A DNA stretch of 64,000 nucleotides from Arsenophonus sp052174495 (lineage in GTDB: Bacteria; Pseudomonadota; Gammaproteobacteria; Enterobacterales; Enterobacteriaceae): NCBI GenBank assembly GCA_052174495.1, contig JBQMRR010000060.1, positions 4,477-68,476 of the forward strand. The letters are read 5' to 3'. The notes beneath the pieces are model-generated. The model searched no databases, was not told the DNA's origin, and saw only the letters and a program-made list of their open reading frames with translations. The position numbers and the translations under genes are program-made. Below, in pieces: positions 39,349-50,184 of this stretch. The first letter of the stretch is position 1, and each line of letters begins with the position of its first letter.

Positions 39349-41187
39349 ATGACTAATGAGACTGAAATCTCTTTTGTTGATTTAGGTTTATCAATACCAA
39401 TTCTTTCTGCACTAAATGACCTTGGTTATAAAAACCCATCGCCAATACAACAACAATGCATCCCCTATTTATTAGATGGATATGATGTATTAGGTATGGC
39501 ACAAACCGGTAGTGGTAAAACTGCTGCTTTTAGCTTACCACTATTACATAATATAGATATTACATTGAAAGCCCCTCAAATCTTAATGTTGGTACCAACG
39601 CGTGAGTTAGCTGTACAAGTTGCAGAAGCTATAACTGAATTTTCCAAACATATGCGTTCAGTAAATGTGATCGCACTATATGGTGGACAACGTTATGATT
39701 CGCAGTTATACGCACTAAAGCAAGGTCCGCAAATTATAGTAGGAACACCGGGTCGCTTATTAGACCACTTAAAAAGAGGGAAGTTAAATTTATCTCATTT
39801 ACGTGGGTTAGTTCTTGATGAAGCGGATGAAATGTTACGTATGGGATTTATTGAAGACGTTGAAAATATTATTAGTCAGATCCCTACAGAGCATCAAACG
39901 GCACTATTTTCTGCCACAATGCCGGAAGCGATTCGTCATATTACGCGTCGCTTTATGAAATCACCAAAAGAAATTAATATTCAATCCAGTTTGACAACAC
40001 GTCCAGATATTACCCAAAGTTATTGGTCTGTTTATGGCATGCGTAAAAATGAAGCATTAGTTCGTTTTTTAGAGGCTGAAGATTTTGATGCGGCAATTAT
40101 TTTTGTACGCACTAAAAATGCCACATTAGAGGTTGCTGAAGCGCTTGAACGTAGTGGATATAACAGTTCAGCTCTAAATGGCGATATGAATCAAGCTCTA
40201 CGTGAACAAACATTAGAGCGTTTAAAAGATGGTCGTCTTGACATATTAATTGCCACTGATGTTGCAGCACGTGGTTTAGATGTTGAACGTGTTAGTTTAG
40301 TTGTTAACTATGACATACCGATGGATGCAGAATCTTATGTTCATCGAATTGGTCGTACAGGTCGGGCAGGCCGAGCTGGACGTGCTCTTTTATTTGTTGA
40401 TAATCATGAACGTCGACTATTGCGAAATATTGAACGTACCATGAAGCAGCTAATTATAGAAGTTGAGTTACCCAGTTCTGCGCTTTTAAGTAAACGTCGG
40501 CAAACTATATTTTCTAAAAATATTCAAAAGCAATTAGAAAGCGGTGATTTAGAAAAATATCGTACATTACTGACTAAATTAGTTTCAGATGATGATCTAG
40601 ATATGGAAACATTAGCTTCAGCACTATTAAAAATGGCGCAAGGTGATCGACCACTAATATTGCCAGCTGATCCTGTTCGTCGTGCAAAACGTGAGTTTAA
40701 TTCACGTGATAGGCGTTATCGCAATAATGGCACTTCTGAGGAGCGTGAGCGTACTTCACATCGAGAGCGCTCTGATTTCGGTGATATGGAATTATACCGT
40801 ATTGAAGTTGGTCGTGATGATGGCATCGAAGTTCGCCACATTGTGGGGACAATTGCTAACGAAGCAGATATTAATAGTCGTTATATTGGTAACATTAAGT
40901 TGTATGCCTCGTATTCAACGATAGAATTACCAAAAGGTATGCCAAAAGAATTACTTAATCATTTGACACGTACTCGTATTTTGAATAAGCCAATGCAATT
41001 GCAATTACTAGGTGAAGCACAATCGTTTCAACGTCATAGTAATAGTAGACATCGTAATGGTCCTGAATTACGCGAACGAGGACACCGTTTTGATAATGAA
41101 CGTCGCACTGAGCGTGAACAATTCCGTAGTCGTAATAACAGACATAATAGCACTGGATTACGTACTCGTAGTAATCATAACATCTAA
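39349..41187 (+). CDS. deaD: DEAD-box ATP-dependent RNA helicase DeaD (CsdA)
   Basis: Cold-shock helicase acting in 50S assembly, mRNA decay and translation. The 612-residue product has the Q motif (NPSPIQQQCIPYLL), Walker A AQTGSGKTAAFSLPL, PTRELAVQVAE, VLDEADEMLRMGF, FSATMPEAI, IIFVRTKNATLEVAE, ATDVAARGLDVERV and HRIGRTGRAGRAG. The C-terminal part keeps an RNA-binding fold (YRIEVGRDDGIEVRHIVGTI) and a basic Arg/Asn-rich tail. E. coli DeaD has 629 residues. It probably has its own promoter after the dead nlpI. Confidence 0.97.
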   Translation: MTNETEISFVDLGLSIPILSALNDLGYKNPSPIQQQCIPYLLDGYDVLGMAQTGSGKTAAFSLPLLHNIDITLKAPQILMLVPTRELAVQVAEAITEFSKHMRSVNVIALYGGQRYDSQLYALKQGPQIIVGTPGRLLDHLKRGKLNLSHLRGLVLDEADEMLRMGFIEDVENIISQIPTEHQTALFSATMPEAIRHITRRFMKSPKEINIQSSLTTRPDITQSYWSVYGMRKNEALVRFLEAEDFDAAIIFVRTKNATLEVAEALERSGYNSSALNGDMNQALREQTLERLKDGRLDILIATDVAARGLDVERVSLVVNYDIPMDAESYVHRIGRTGRAGRAGRALLFVDNHERRLLRNIERTMKQLIIEVELPSSALLSKRRQTIFSKNIQKQLESGDLEKYRTLLTKLVSDDDLDMETLASALLKMAQGDRPLILPADPVRRAKREFNSRDRRYRNNGTSEERERTSHRERSDFGDMELYRIEVGRDDGIEVRHIVGTIANEADINSRYIGNIKLYASYSTIELPKGMPKELLNHLTRTRILNKPMQLQLLGEAQSFQRHSNSRHRNGPELRERGHRFDNERRTEREQFRSRNNRHNSTGLRTRSNHNI

Positions 41188-41429
41188 TTAATAGAATATT
41201 AATTTATTTAAATTTTTATTATTAAATAACGTTATCCATAGAATGGGCATTATCCTAATGCCTTTTTAAAAGCTTTTAGCTAATGACGATTGTTCGTCGG
41301 AATATATTAACAATTATTTAATACTAATTTTTGCTTGTTTACTTTCAGTAAAGTACTTTTTTAGTTGAGTCATATTAATCAAATATTAATTAATAGCAAT
41401 CAATTAAATATAGTATACATTTTAATAGT

Positions 41430-42520
41430 TACGTAGTGTCAGCTCAGTAAACTCTTCTTAAATGCTTGCTATTAAGATAACAAATGGCTTATTTTCAAGA
41501 GTTGCTGCTTGCTCGTAGAGAAATATAGAACTTACGTCTATATTTTAATTGTTCTGGTTCAATCAATCTTCTCTAGGCCAACTAATTTAGTAAATAAAAG
41601 CACCCTGTACTATGAAACCTACTCAGGTAGTCTTATAATCAGCTGACATAACTGTTTACATTTTAAATGTCAATTCCTTACCAATAGTTCTGATAGTTAT
41701 CAAGCCTTATTAAGCTATAGTGAGTAATTTTATGGTTTCTAGCAAAGATTTTATCTATTTTTGCTTCATTCAAGTAAAAGGTGTACTATGATCGATGATC
41801 AGCTTAAGAAAATAATTAACACACTCTACCCTGTATTAAACTCTTTAAGAATCTCATCATCACACACCCTATCGATCTGTGGCAATTAAAACTATGATTC
41901 ATTCTTCTTTATCTCCTCTACTCTCTGCGTTTTCTGGCTTTCATATGTGGAATATAACGTTTCTATTTAAAGAATTCATGAAAAAATACTTTATCGACTT
42001 CATTAATACCACTTAGTATATTTATCTTACCTATTAAGCTCAAACAAGAAGAAGCCAATGATGCTCTATCTAAATACTATTTTAAAATCAATCTCTGTTT
42101 GTTTGCTGACTCCAATAAAGTTAAGCTATTCAACATATATCGTAAATAACAAAACTATTTATCCTTCTGATTGTAGTTTTATCAAAGAATTTCCAATAAA
42201 ATTATTAAACATTTTCTGCAATATAGGATTTTATAACGATATCGTTATAATTCTAATTAATGTGTGTAGGTGCTCTATAAGAGATAACATCTTTCCTGTG
42301 ATTTATGAACAGGATAAAGTAGAATAAGTTTCTTTAATGCATGATTTGATATCATCAAATAGATTCTCGCCGAGCTAACTAATGAGATACATCTTTATGT
42401 TGGGATGGAGTAACTCAAAAGTCTTTTAAGCTGTATGACTGTTTTCTTTTCCATAGCAAACCACTATAGCGAAAATCCTTCATGCAATATAATGAGTTTA
42501 TAGGAACAACTTTTTCTAAA
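41430..42520 (-). mobile_element. IS1595-family insertion sequence relic
   Basis: Collinear with 18605-19620 and 48310-49300. Shared marks include the 41930-41980 segment (CTGCGTTTTCTGGCTTTC) and the 42230-42250 segment (ACGATATCGTTATAAT) that, read on the minus strand, codes the end of the zinc ribbon. An 89-codon open frame at 42058-42327 on the plus strand is a chance frame inside the relic. The 5' end is near 42400-42510. Confidence 0.6.
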
Positions 42521-42524
42521 ATAG

Positions 42525-42640
42525 ACAAAATTAATATATCGCTGAGTATAATAATACTCAGATCATGAACACTTCCCAGAAGTAAGGGAAGCTGCGTTTC
42601 TTATATTATTTTAGCTATGTTTTAAAATATATATACTGTA
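42525..42640. repeat. Dispersed repeat of unknown type, short copy
   Basis: About 110 bp like 10050-10175 and 47500-47605 (AATATATCGCTGAGTATAAT, then TCATGAACACTTCCCAGAAG). As at 10000-10060, it directly follows the 5' end of an IS1595 relic. Confidence 0.45.
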
Positions 42641-42681
42641 GTGCAATTTTCTAAAATTTTTAGAAAAGAAAATGCTTGGAG

Positions 42682-43479
42682 TTATAATCCTCTCCTAATA
42701 GTTCTTTCTTTTATTCTTATTGCTTTAATATTAGCGTTTGATATTAATTTTTGTTCATTATTTAGAATGCTTCTTAAACTATCAGAAAAATAAATTTGCA
42801 TAAAACGAAAAATATCTCGATAACTTAAACCAATATTTAGTGATGAAAAATATAATCCAATCAAATCTTTATCTTTCCAACGTTTTGGTACATGTTGACG
42901 TATCTGTGCGCGATGTAAGTCAATGATTGAAATCTTTAATTTTTTTTCATCACCATCAAATGGTAAATATAATAAAAAATGACAAATATAGCAATCGCGA
43001 TGATTAATACCACACCTATGCATTTTACGCACTATTTCAGCCATTCGAAAAATTAATATTTTTTTAGTATTAAATTTAGGAGCTGAATTTTTCCAATTTG
43101 CGCAGTACTCTTCTAAGCTAATAGTCGGAATAAGCGCTTCGGTAATAATGAATGACTTACGTCGTAAAGGGTTAATTCCTTTTTTACCGAAAGCTTTACC
43201 ATGCATTGTATCAATTCCTGCCTCATATAGACAATGAATTGCTTTCCATTCTCTATCTACACCTAATACTGGTAAGCGTAAAGAAAATAGATTTTTTAAA
43301 ATTTCTTTTAAAGAAGTACCATAATGAATTTTAAGAAAATAATTTTTTGCTTTAACCTTAAAGCATAATGTTTTACGTGTCTCTAATTGACGAAAAATTT
43401 TACCATCTAATTTTTCTATTTCTATAAAAGGATCTTTATCTTTCCATAAATTTTTGAAAGGTTGCTTAAGTTGAAGCAT
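42682..43479 (-). CDS. waaP: Lipopolysaccharide core heptose(I) kinase WaaP
   Basis: Phosphorylates heptose I of the LPS inner core. The 265-residue product matches E. coli WaaP over its length: FKNLWKDKDPF, the ETRKTLCFKVKAKNYFLKIH strand with the ATP-binding Lys, PVLGVDREWKAIHCLYEAGI, SFIITEALIPTISLEEYC, the catalytic INHRDCYICHFLLYLPF (Asp of the HRD motif), then IIDLHRAQIR and WKDKDLIGLYFSSLNIGL. Its start overlaps the end of waaG by 14 nt. It lies alone with waaG among decayed DNA; no other waa gene is visible. Confidence 0.95.
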   Translation of the reverse strand: MLQLKQPFKNLWKDKDPFIEIEKLDGKIFRQLETRKTLCFKVKAKNYFLKIHYGTSLKEILKNLFSLRLPVLGVDREWKAIHCLYEAGIDTMHGKAFGKKGINPLRRKSFIITEALIPTISLEEYCANWKNSAPKFNTKKILIFRMAEIVRKMHRCGINHRDCYICHFLLYLPFDGDEKKLKISIIDLHRAQIRQHVPKRWKDKDLIGLYFSSLNIGLSYRDIFRFMQIYFSDSLRSILNNEQKLISNANIKAIRIKERTIRRGL

Positions 43480-44590
43480 GCTGATGGTACCCTAAAATAA
43501 TATCTGCAGCTTTTTTAGGTAAACTGTATAAATCTTGAGTATCAGAAAAGCGGCATGCAGATTTAAACCATTGATTTAATAGAGATTTATTAGATAAACT
43601 TCTTCTCAAAGCATTATTAAGATTTTTTTGTCTATAAGGCTCATTTATTACTATGCCACAATTTGCATGTTTGATATAGGATGCATAGCCACAAATCTCT
43701 GTTGTAATTACAGGTAAGCCCGCTGCAATAGCTTCAATTAATACTATGCCAGCAGCTTCTTGATAGGCTGGATGGATTAAGATATCAGCAGCAGCCATCA
43801 ATTCAGATATATCATTACGTCCATAAAAAAATAAAACTTGTTTATCTATTCTCAATTTTTTTGCTAATCGTTGATAACTGGTAGGTGAATCTTGTCCTAC
43901 CACCATTAAGATAGTTTTATTTTTTATAATGTCAGGCAATGAAGCTATTGATTTAAGTGTTCTATCTACACCTTTACGTTTAAAATCTGAACCGACTTGT
44001 AATAAAAGAAATTGATCTTTAGAAATAGCATTTTTTTTACGATAAATTAGTTTTGCGTCAATAATTTGCTGATCATATTTTTTACTAGGATCAATGCCAG
44101 GAGGTAATAAATAAAAGCGTTCGTCAGATGTATTATAATGTTTTTTAAAATTATTAATTTGATGTTGGGTGAGCATTAATAATTTGGTGTAACTATCTGC
44201 GTCAAAAACAGCTTTTTCATAAGCAATATAATGTTTATATCGTTTGGTCAGTTTATAAAAAAAACCTTTTTCTTTTTCTGCATAACAAATATCTGCTGCA
44301 TAATAAATATCTAATCCTGGCATTTTATTAAAACCAACAATAATATCAGCAAGATGTTGCGTTAAATGTATTCTGACCTGATTATAAAATGCTTCATTAC
44401 GTCCATGATTTGTATATGATTTAACTGGGATTATAATAACGTTAATATGAGCAGGGATTTCACCATCCCATACCATTGTGTAAACACGTATTCGATGTCC
44501 CCATTTTTGGCAAGCAAATAGAATCTGGATAAAATCTCTTTGTAGTCCGCCAAAAGGAAAATATTTATATAAACAAAATGCAATTTCTAT
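43466..44590 (-). CDS. waaG: LPS core glucosyltransferase WaaG, with ATA at the expected start
   Basis: Adds the first glucose to heptose II of the LPS outer core. The GT4-type product has the N-terminal block AFCLYKYFPFGGLQRDF, then PVKSYTNHGRN, VGFNKMPGLDIYYAADICYA, LLPPGIDPSKKY, LLLQVGSDFKRKGVDR, and the donor-site HPAYQEAAGIVLIEAIAAGL. Counting from the ATA at 44590-44588 that aligns with the E. coli initiator Met gives exactly 374 residues, the E. coli length. No ATG, GTG or TTG lies between the in-frame TAA at 44605-44603 and this conserved block. AAGGA lies about 9 nt before the ATA. The first ATG (44476) would remove 38 residues including GGLQRDF. Confidence 0.85.
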   Translation of the reverse strand: MEIAFCLYKYFPFGGLQRDFIQILFACQKWGHRIRVYTMVWDGEIPAHINVIIIPVKSYTNHGRNEAFYNQVRIHLTQHLADIIVGFNKMPGLDIYYAADICYAEKEKGFFYKLTKRYKHYIAYEKAVFDADSYTKLLMLTQHQINNFKKHYNTSDERFYLLPPGIDPSKKYDQQIIDAKLIYRKKNAISKDQFLLLQVGSDFKRKGVDRTLKSIASLPDIIKNKTILMVVGQDSPTSYQRLAKKLRIDKQVLFFYGRNDISELMAAADILIHPAYQEAAGIVLIEAIAAGLPVITTEICGYASYIKHANCGIVINEPYRQKNLNNALRRSLSNKSLLNQWFKSACRFSDTQDLYSLPKKAADIILGYHQHAST

Positions 44591-44609
44591 GAAATTATAT
44601 CCTTATCTT

Positions 44610-45530
44610 AGATTTAATAGTTTATATATGACTATGTTAGTAGAAATTCCTTCTAGAAGAAGAAAGATTTTTAATACAGAGGTTGCCATAAAAATGCAAA
44701 TACTCATATAGATCAAAGAGATTTTTTCTTCATTCCATGCAAGAAAAATCTTTATCTTATTAGATGTAAGATGGATTTGAGACAATTCTGCCATATGATG
44801 TTAATTCACAGATTTAAATAACTCATTTTACTTTATCCTATCCATATTATCACAGTTAACGTAATACCACTGAGAGATATTTATTAGGGTTATAGCGAAT
44901 ATCGTTGCGAAATTCTCAATTGCACGAAAAGATTTAACAACTTTATTGAAAGCCCTCTAATAAAAATTACATCGCAAGGATAGATAATATAGTTATTTGT
45001 AATGTACGTTAAATAATATGATTTTATGGAAATCAATAAAATACATAGGTGTTTATTTTAAAACAATGTTTAAATGATATTACTATTTGCTTGCTTTAGC
45101 GGAGACAGTTAACATAAATGCACTAAGTAATATTCTTAAAATTAATGAAATATTTTTCTCTAATGCTTTAAAGAAAAGCATTACTTTCCACATAGGAAAG
45201 GTAGGAAACGCGGGAAAGGAGTAAAAGAAAAGAGCAAATCTTGTTATTAATCATCCAAGATTAAGAGGCTAATCGTGAGCAATAATATTTAAAAAGTTTA
45301 ATGCAGAGTATATTAGTTATTTTGAGTCAATTATTGATAAGAGTTGATCCTTTCTCGAATGAAGCTAAATGATATGAACCTTTACCAACGAGTATGAAAT
45401 TAGTCACCATAGCCTAATAAAGCTTGATAACTATAGAATTATTGCTAAAGAATTTTATATTTAAAATATGACCAGTTATATCAGATAATTATAAGGATAG
45501 CTAAGTAGCTTCGAGAGTTATTAGCAGATT
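44610..45530 (+). mobile_element. IS1595-family insertion sequence relic
   Basis: Readable pieces in order: zinc ribbon EYRCEILNCTKRFNN (about 44895-44940), LLACFSGDS-type and NINALSNILKINEIFFS (45110-45160, aligning with the VDETFF block), FHIGKVGNAGKGVKEKSKS (45187-45240), then IIDKS with DEAKXYEPLPTSMKLVTIA (45330-45410). Stops throughout. It begins right upstream of waaG, where waaQ lies in E. coli. Confidence 0.65.
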
Positions 45531-45720
45531 TTAGTATATAGCTTGATCAGCCTTCACTCCTATGCTTCGTAAATTTCTTCTTCATTTTTAAATTAGATAT
45601 TATTTATCACCATTGAGTCAGTAAGCAAATTCCCTGAACTGGTTCATAATTAAAAACTGAGCTCTCCTTTAAGAAGAATAAAAACCATCTTTTTTTGCTA
45701 AAAAGGAGATAAAATCAGTT
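45500..45720 (-). mobile_element. IS256-family relic, terminal fragment
   Basis: Terminal segment at about 45535-45600 (CTCCTATGCTTCGTAAATTT) like those at 54255 and 9050, followed by about 120 bp of transposase 3' coding remains. Abuts the IS1595 relic in convergent orientation. Confidence 0.5.
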
Positions 45721-45879
45721 TACTAGATCTGTTATAAATTAAAATTTCATAGAAGCATGTATTATTGACCTAATGCACTAATTTTAAGGATATTAATCCT
45801 AAGTTTGATTTAATAACTATCATTTTTTCCATTTTATATATTTTCTGAGAACAATTCTATTTTCTGTTTGCTAATTTGA

Positions 45880-46480
45880 GCGATAATAAAAGTAGCCTGT
45901 TGCCATACAGAATGTATTTATATGAATCTCTACGCAGTAATTCTTTCATTAAAACAAGTGGAATCTCGATTTTCCTGATTTTTTCCAGCTGTTATCTTCA
46001 ATGCTTTATACACATATACCACCTTCAATAATAATTTATCTTATTTACGATGGAATAAAAACCATAGAGTAACACACCAGCTTAATAGGCTGTATCGAAA
46101 TATGATTAATATAGAGACAAATTATCTCTTTTTATATTAGAATCTAGTACCGATACTATTGAGTATGATGCTTATAGTAATGATAATATAGCTAGTCTCA
46201 CCTCAATAATGCCGTAGTTTTATACTAGATACTGTGACGTTTAAGATAGGAAGCACAAAAGTATTCAGACTATGTAACGCCCTCCTTTCATCTTTCTATC
46301 AAGTGTGTACTTTTTAGTAACATCCGAATTATACCTTCAGGTAACCCTACCATACTGTTAATTTCTGGCGCGGATTTTCTTCCAAATCAAGAAACACTAG
46401 AATTTATCAGGTTATTACTATGAGGCATCAGTCGGATAACAGCAGATCAGCGGATTTTTCCCCTCTTTTTTAAGGAATAA
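45880..46480. repeat. Dispersed repeat of unknown type, long copy 2 (inverted relative to copy 1)
   Basis: Aligns in reverse complement with 10190-10780 over about 590 bp with substitutions and small gaps; AAAAGTAGCCTGTTGCCATA and the GAGGCATCAGTCGGATAACA core are the clearest anchors. No protein family recognised. Confidence 0.5.
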
Positions 46481-46489
46481 CTTATGTTA

Positions 46490-47499
46490 TACAGCATATT
46501 TAATATCCAGACTACTATGAATGACGGAGATATTAACAGACAAATGTTGATTGAGTTGTTAACCATAAAATATAAAAAGCACAGAAGATAGCAATTTCAA
46601 TACCTTGTTTACGTACTTTTGTAATATAATAAAATAGTAGCGCGAAACAGAGGATTGAGAATAACCAATTATTATTAAAAAGGCTAAAAAATGAGTAAAA
46701 GTTAAATAATATATTGCTATAGTTAGAGGTGGTAAAATATAAACCTACGTTGCTAACTACTGCTCAGTAGTTTTGATGTCGCCTGACCTATAGGATTTTG
46801 ATTTAGACCATTAATAGAAAAATGTCAGCAGAAACATTTAGGAGAAATACAGGAGTATTAGCGGATATCTCAATATAATACAAGTGCTGTGAAGGTAAGT
46901 ATTTGCTTAACAGCTAGACGGATTAATTAATATTTTTATCGTCTTTTTTAAGAAAGTTATTCTAGCCTTCATAAATAGTGAAAAATAGTTTATTTACACA
47001 AGAGATATGCACCTGGTATTTTTCCAGAAGCATAGAAACTCTCATCCTGTTTAGATTCATCAGGTTTATCGGCGCACCAATATCTTTATCTTTCTCTCTG
47101 ATAAAAAGTAAAGTGGAGAATTATTCCTGGTTTCCTATAGGTGATAAATTTATCGGAAAGCATACTGTTAGTCATTATCTATAAATGCAGTTATATCTAG
47201 CGTTATCGGCTTGATCCTGTCGATCTCGGGTTTAATCAAAACCTTGAATAATCGTGACTAGAGGTGAATAATACTTGTATGTCGAAAAAAAATGGTAACT
47301 GGATAGTTGAACATATTTTTATATAGCCTCTTTTTACCTGTTATAAAAATCAGTCAATCTGTTATCATTCATTTCAGGAGGGAGATCATAAATTGTTTTC
47401 AATGAATAAGGATGTAACATGTGAAATCTAGTGTTATCTTTCTAATTTATCTAGTTTACGCTTTCTAAGAGATTTATTCTGAGCCATCTGATTGAATTT
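46490..47499. other. Gene-free decayed DNA
   Basis: No intact gene. On the minus strand 46560-46690 translates as NNNWLFSILCFALLFYYITK and VRKQGIEIAIFCAFYILWL, a hydrophobic stretch without stops, and 46990-47170 gives GAPINLMNLNRMRVSMLL. This looks like the remains of a membrane protein of unknown identity. A 68-codon plus-strand frame at 46978-47184 has no support. Confidence 0.35.
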
Positions 47500-47605
47500 C
47501 TAAAAATTAATATATTGCAGAGTATAAATCAATATTCATATTATGAATATCTCTGAAGTAGGGTAACTGCGCCGTTTATACTATTGTGCTACATTCTCTA
47601 CCTTT
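47500..47605. repeat. Dispersed repeat of unknown type, short copy
   Basis: AATATATTGCAGAGTATAAA followed by ATTATGAATATCTCTGAAGT, like 10050-10175 and 42525-42640. Confidence 0.45.
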
Positions 47606-48300
47606 TCTGAACACACTGAATAGAGCAGTTTCAATACTCATTTGAAATGGTTATTTTCTTAAATCACAGTGATTCAAGTATCGGCTTCGTATCCTCAACT
47701 GTTTTGAAATCCGATTAATCGTATTCGTTGTTTTATTGACAACCAGTGTGCTAACGGGAAATCGTAGAATGTCAGACGTTCTTTTTGATTACTCTCCAGC
47801 TTCTTCATAGCTGAACGATACGCTATGAAAAGCTTACAAAAAATATCAATGGTTTTATCAGTAGCATCATGACTCTTGACTAGCCAGAATCTCCAGAAGA
47901 TCAACCTTAACTTTCGGTTGCATGAACTTTGTGAAGTTAAAGGCAGTCCATTAACTATATAAAACAGCTAATAGCATTTACCCTGCATGTTCAAGAATAT
48001 TTTTACTATTATATCATAAAAACTAAGAGCATCATCTCTTACAGAAATGCCAGAAATGCGGTTAAGCTGAGCGCTTGCAAACCATAATGCAGTGATGTCG
48101 ATAATAACAGCAGGCAAAGGCGATCAGCATTCCTGAAAGAATATTATATAACTATCGGTCAAGAAATAAATCTACTGGAAATGGTTTGAAAAGCTCAGGC
48201 ACCCATTGAGTATATTCTTAAAGTCATTATTGTTTTAATCTGCTAATGGAATACTGTAGAGAAACAATAAGCTTTCCTTTATGTTAGTAAGGTTATTATT
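47605..48300 (-). mobile_element. IS256-family insertion sequence relic (transposase C-terminal half)
   Basis: A 69-codon open frame on the minus strand (47904-47695) reads ESNQKERLTFYDFPLAHWLS, the D--ALLAFYDFPAEHW block near the C-terminus of IS256-family transposases, followed by a degraded IR-TNPIES. Upstream parts (47905-48290) match the other copies but are broken by stops. The N-terminal half is missing. Confidence 0.7.
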
Positions 48301-48309
48301 TTATTCGTA

Positions 48310-49300
48310 GAATAATTTGTAGATATATCTGTATTTCAATTATTGTAGTTTTACACAATCTTCTATATGAAAATAATTTAATAAATAAAACCATATACTA
48401 TAAAATCAACTTAAGCATCTTTTTAATCACATGATATAACTGTCTAAATTTTGAATCTAGAATTTCTTATAAATAATAAATAACTTTTTGATTTACTAAC
48501 CTTATTTAAGCAATGATAATTAATTTATACTAGCCGGAAAAGTTCCGTACCATTTAGTCTTATCCGAGATAAGGATAGACTCTTTATCGATAATCGGCTT
48601 AAAAAAATAGACAACACATATTCTATATTAAACTCTTCAAAATATCATTCTTCATATAATCCTATTAATCTAAGGGAATTAAGAGCGTAATTCGTTCTTT
48701 ATTTCTTTTCCTCTCCCGATTTTTCTAGCTTTTCTATGTGGAATATAACGATTCTATTTAAAGAATTCATGGAAAAATATTCCGTTATCTTTAACAAATA
48801 ACATTTAGTGCATTTATATTAACTGTCTCCACTGAAGCAAGAAAGCAGTGATGCCATCTAAATACTATTTTAAAATCAATACTTCTTTGTTTTGTTCACT
48901 CCTCCGTAAAATTAAGCTATTCAAGCTACATTATAGATAATTAAATCATTTATCCTTCTGATATAGTTTCGCTAGAGGACTTCTAAACAGATTGTTAAAT
49001 ATTTTCTGCAATCGGAGATTTTGCAACGATATATTACTGTGTAACTTGCCAACAATGGATATTGTGTTCAATGTAATAATATGATAAAGATAAAGTAAAA
49101 TAAGTTATTTTAATACATGAATCGACATTATTCGACAGATTATTACCAAGCTAACTAATGAGATTCAGTTTTATGTTGGCAGGGAGTAAGGAAGGGTCTC
49201 TTTGATCTATAACTCTTTTATTTTTTATGGCAACCTCTATAGAAAAAATTTTTATACAGTATAAGAGATTTCTATCAATAACCTTTTAAAAGATAGTTGA
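48310..49300 (-). mobile_element. IS1595-family insertion sequence relic
   Basis: Collinear with 41430-42520: 48650-48750, 48880-48920 and 49010-49060 align closely (for example TTTTCTATGTGGAATATAACG here and TTTCATATGTGGAATATAACG there, 20 of 21 alike within that stretch). The 5' end lies at about 49170-49290 and abuts an IS256 relic in divergent orientation, as at 19620. Confidence 0.6.
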
Positions 49301-49304
49301 AAGC

Positions 49305-50180
49305 ATATGGTCTTTTTTAAGTACCATCAGCAGACTGAAATAGCAATAGCTTAAAGAATAACAGGCAATAGTAGCTGTATGATTTAAGCGATATCGTTAT
49401 GTTTATTTTTGCGGAAGATATATGTCATCCTTTGTCAGACAACCTAATTACCTCTCCCTGCTAGTTATATTGGCGTATTAAGGATGGATCTAAAGAGCTT
49501 CTTGTAATCAAAGATGTATATTAAAAATCAGAAGCAAATTAGGCCGAACTTATTAATGACCTGCAAACGCGTCATTAACTATATCTCTCAGAGCTGCTAC
49601 GGGAGACAATGCCTTTGATTTTTAAAATGCAATAATAAAGATATTCCTGTGCACGAAGTACCAATGTTGGTAGGTATCCAAAATAACTAATGTGCTGCCT
49701 TCACTCCATTAAGTTCATGCAATCGAAAGATTAAGTCTAAGTTATAGAAAGGATCTTGCTAACAAAGACCTGTGATGCCACTAATAAATCCCTTTGATGT
49801 TTTGTTGGAAAAATTTTTAGCGAGCATACTGTAGCAATGAGGTATTGGAGAAAAATTTATAAGAATAGCTAGCATTCTACGGCTTCCCGTTAGTGTACTG
49901 TGGCATCAATAAGAATGACGAATCTGATTGAGTCGGCTTTTATGATAGTGAGCTATGAATCCGAAGCGTGGATCGTATAATTCAAGAAAACAACCCTTTA
50001 AATGATACTTAAACTACTCTCATCTGTTCAAAAAAAAGCTAGAACTGGCTAATTAGATTTGACTTGTTTGACTCTCCTAGTAAACAATGTCTAATTAAGA
50101 ATGGAAAACAGATTTATGAAACATCAGAGTAGAACGTAGCCTGGACCCCATTTGATAATATCAGACCTACTAATAACTTT
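49305..50180 (+). mobile_element. IS256-family insertion sequence relic
   Basis: Transposase middle and C-terminal remains: 49375-49430 aligns with 13330-13380 (GATTTAAGCGATATCGTTAT), and 49880-49960 reads LAFYGFPLVYCG followed by the NES-type block. The terminal segment at 50095-50185 holds AGATTTATGAAACATCAGAG. The N-terminal coding part is missing. Confidence 0.6.
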
Positions 50181-50184
50181 TAGG

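Noticed and set aside
42058..42327. 89-codon plus-strand open frame
   Set aside because: It is antisense to the transposase remains of an IS1595 relic and is broken in the matching segments at 18605-19620 and 48310-49300.
44603..44794. 63-codon minus-strand frame with a hydrophobic middle upstream of waaG
   Set aside because: It lies within the 5' end of an IS1595 relic; the same segment in other copies has no conserved frame.
46978..47184. 68-codon plus-strand frame
   Set aside because: No homology, poor start context and no conservation signal; it lies in decayed DNA.
46490..47340. O-antigen ligase (waaL) pseudogene
   Set aside because: A hydrophobic decayed stretch near waaG/waaP makes it tempting, but I could match no specific ligase motif.
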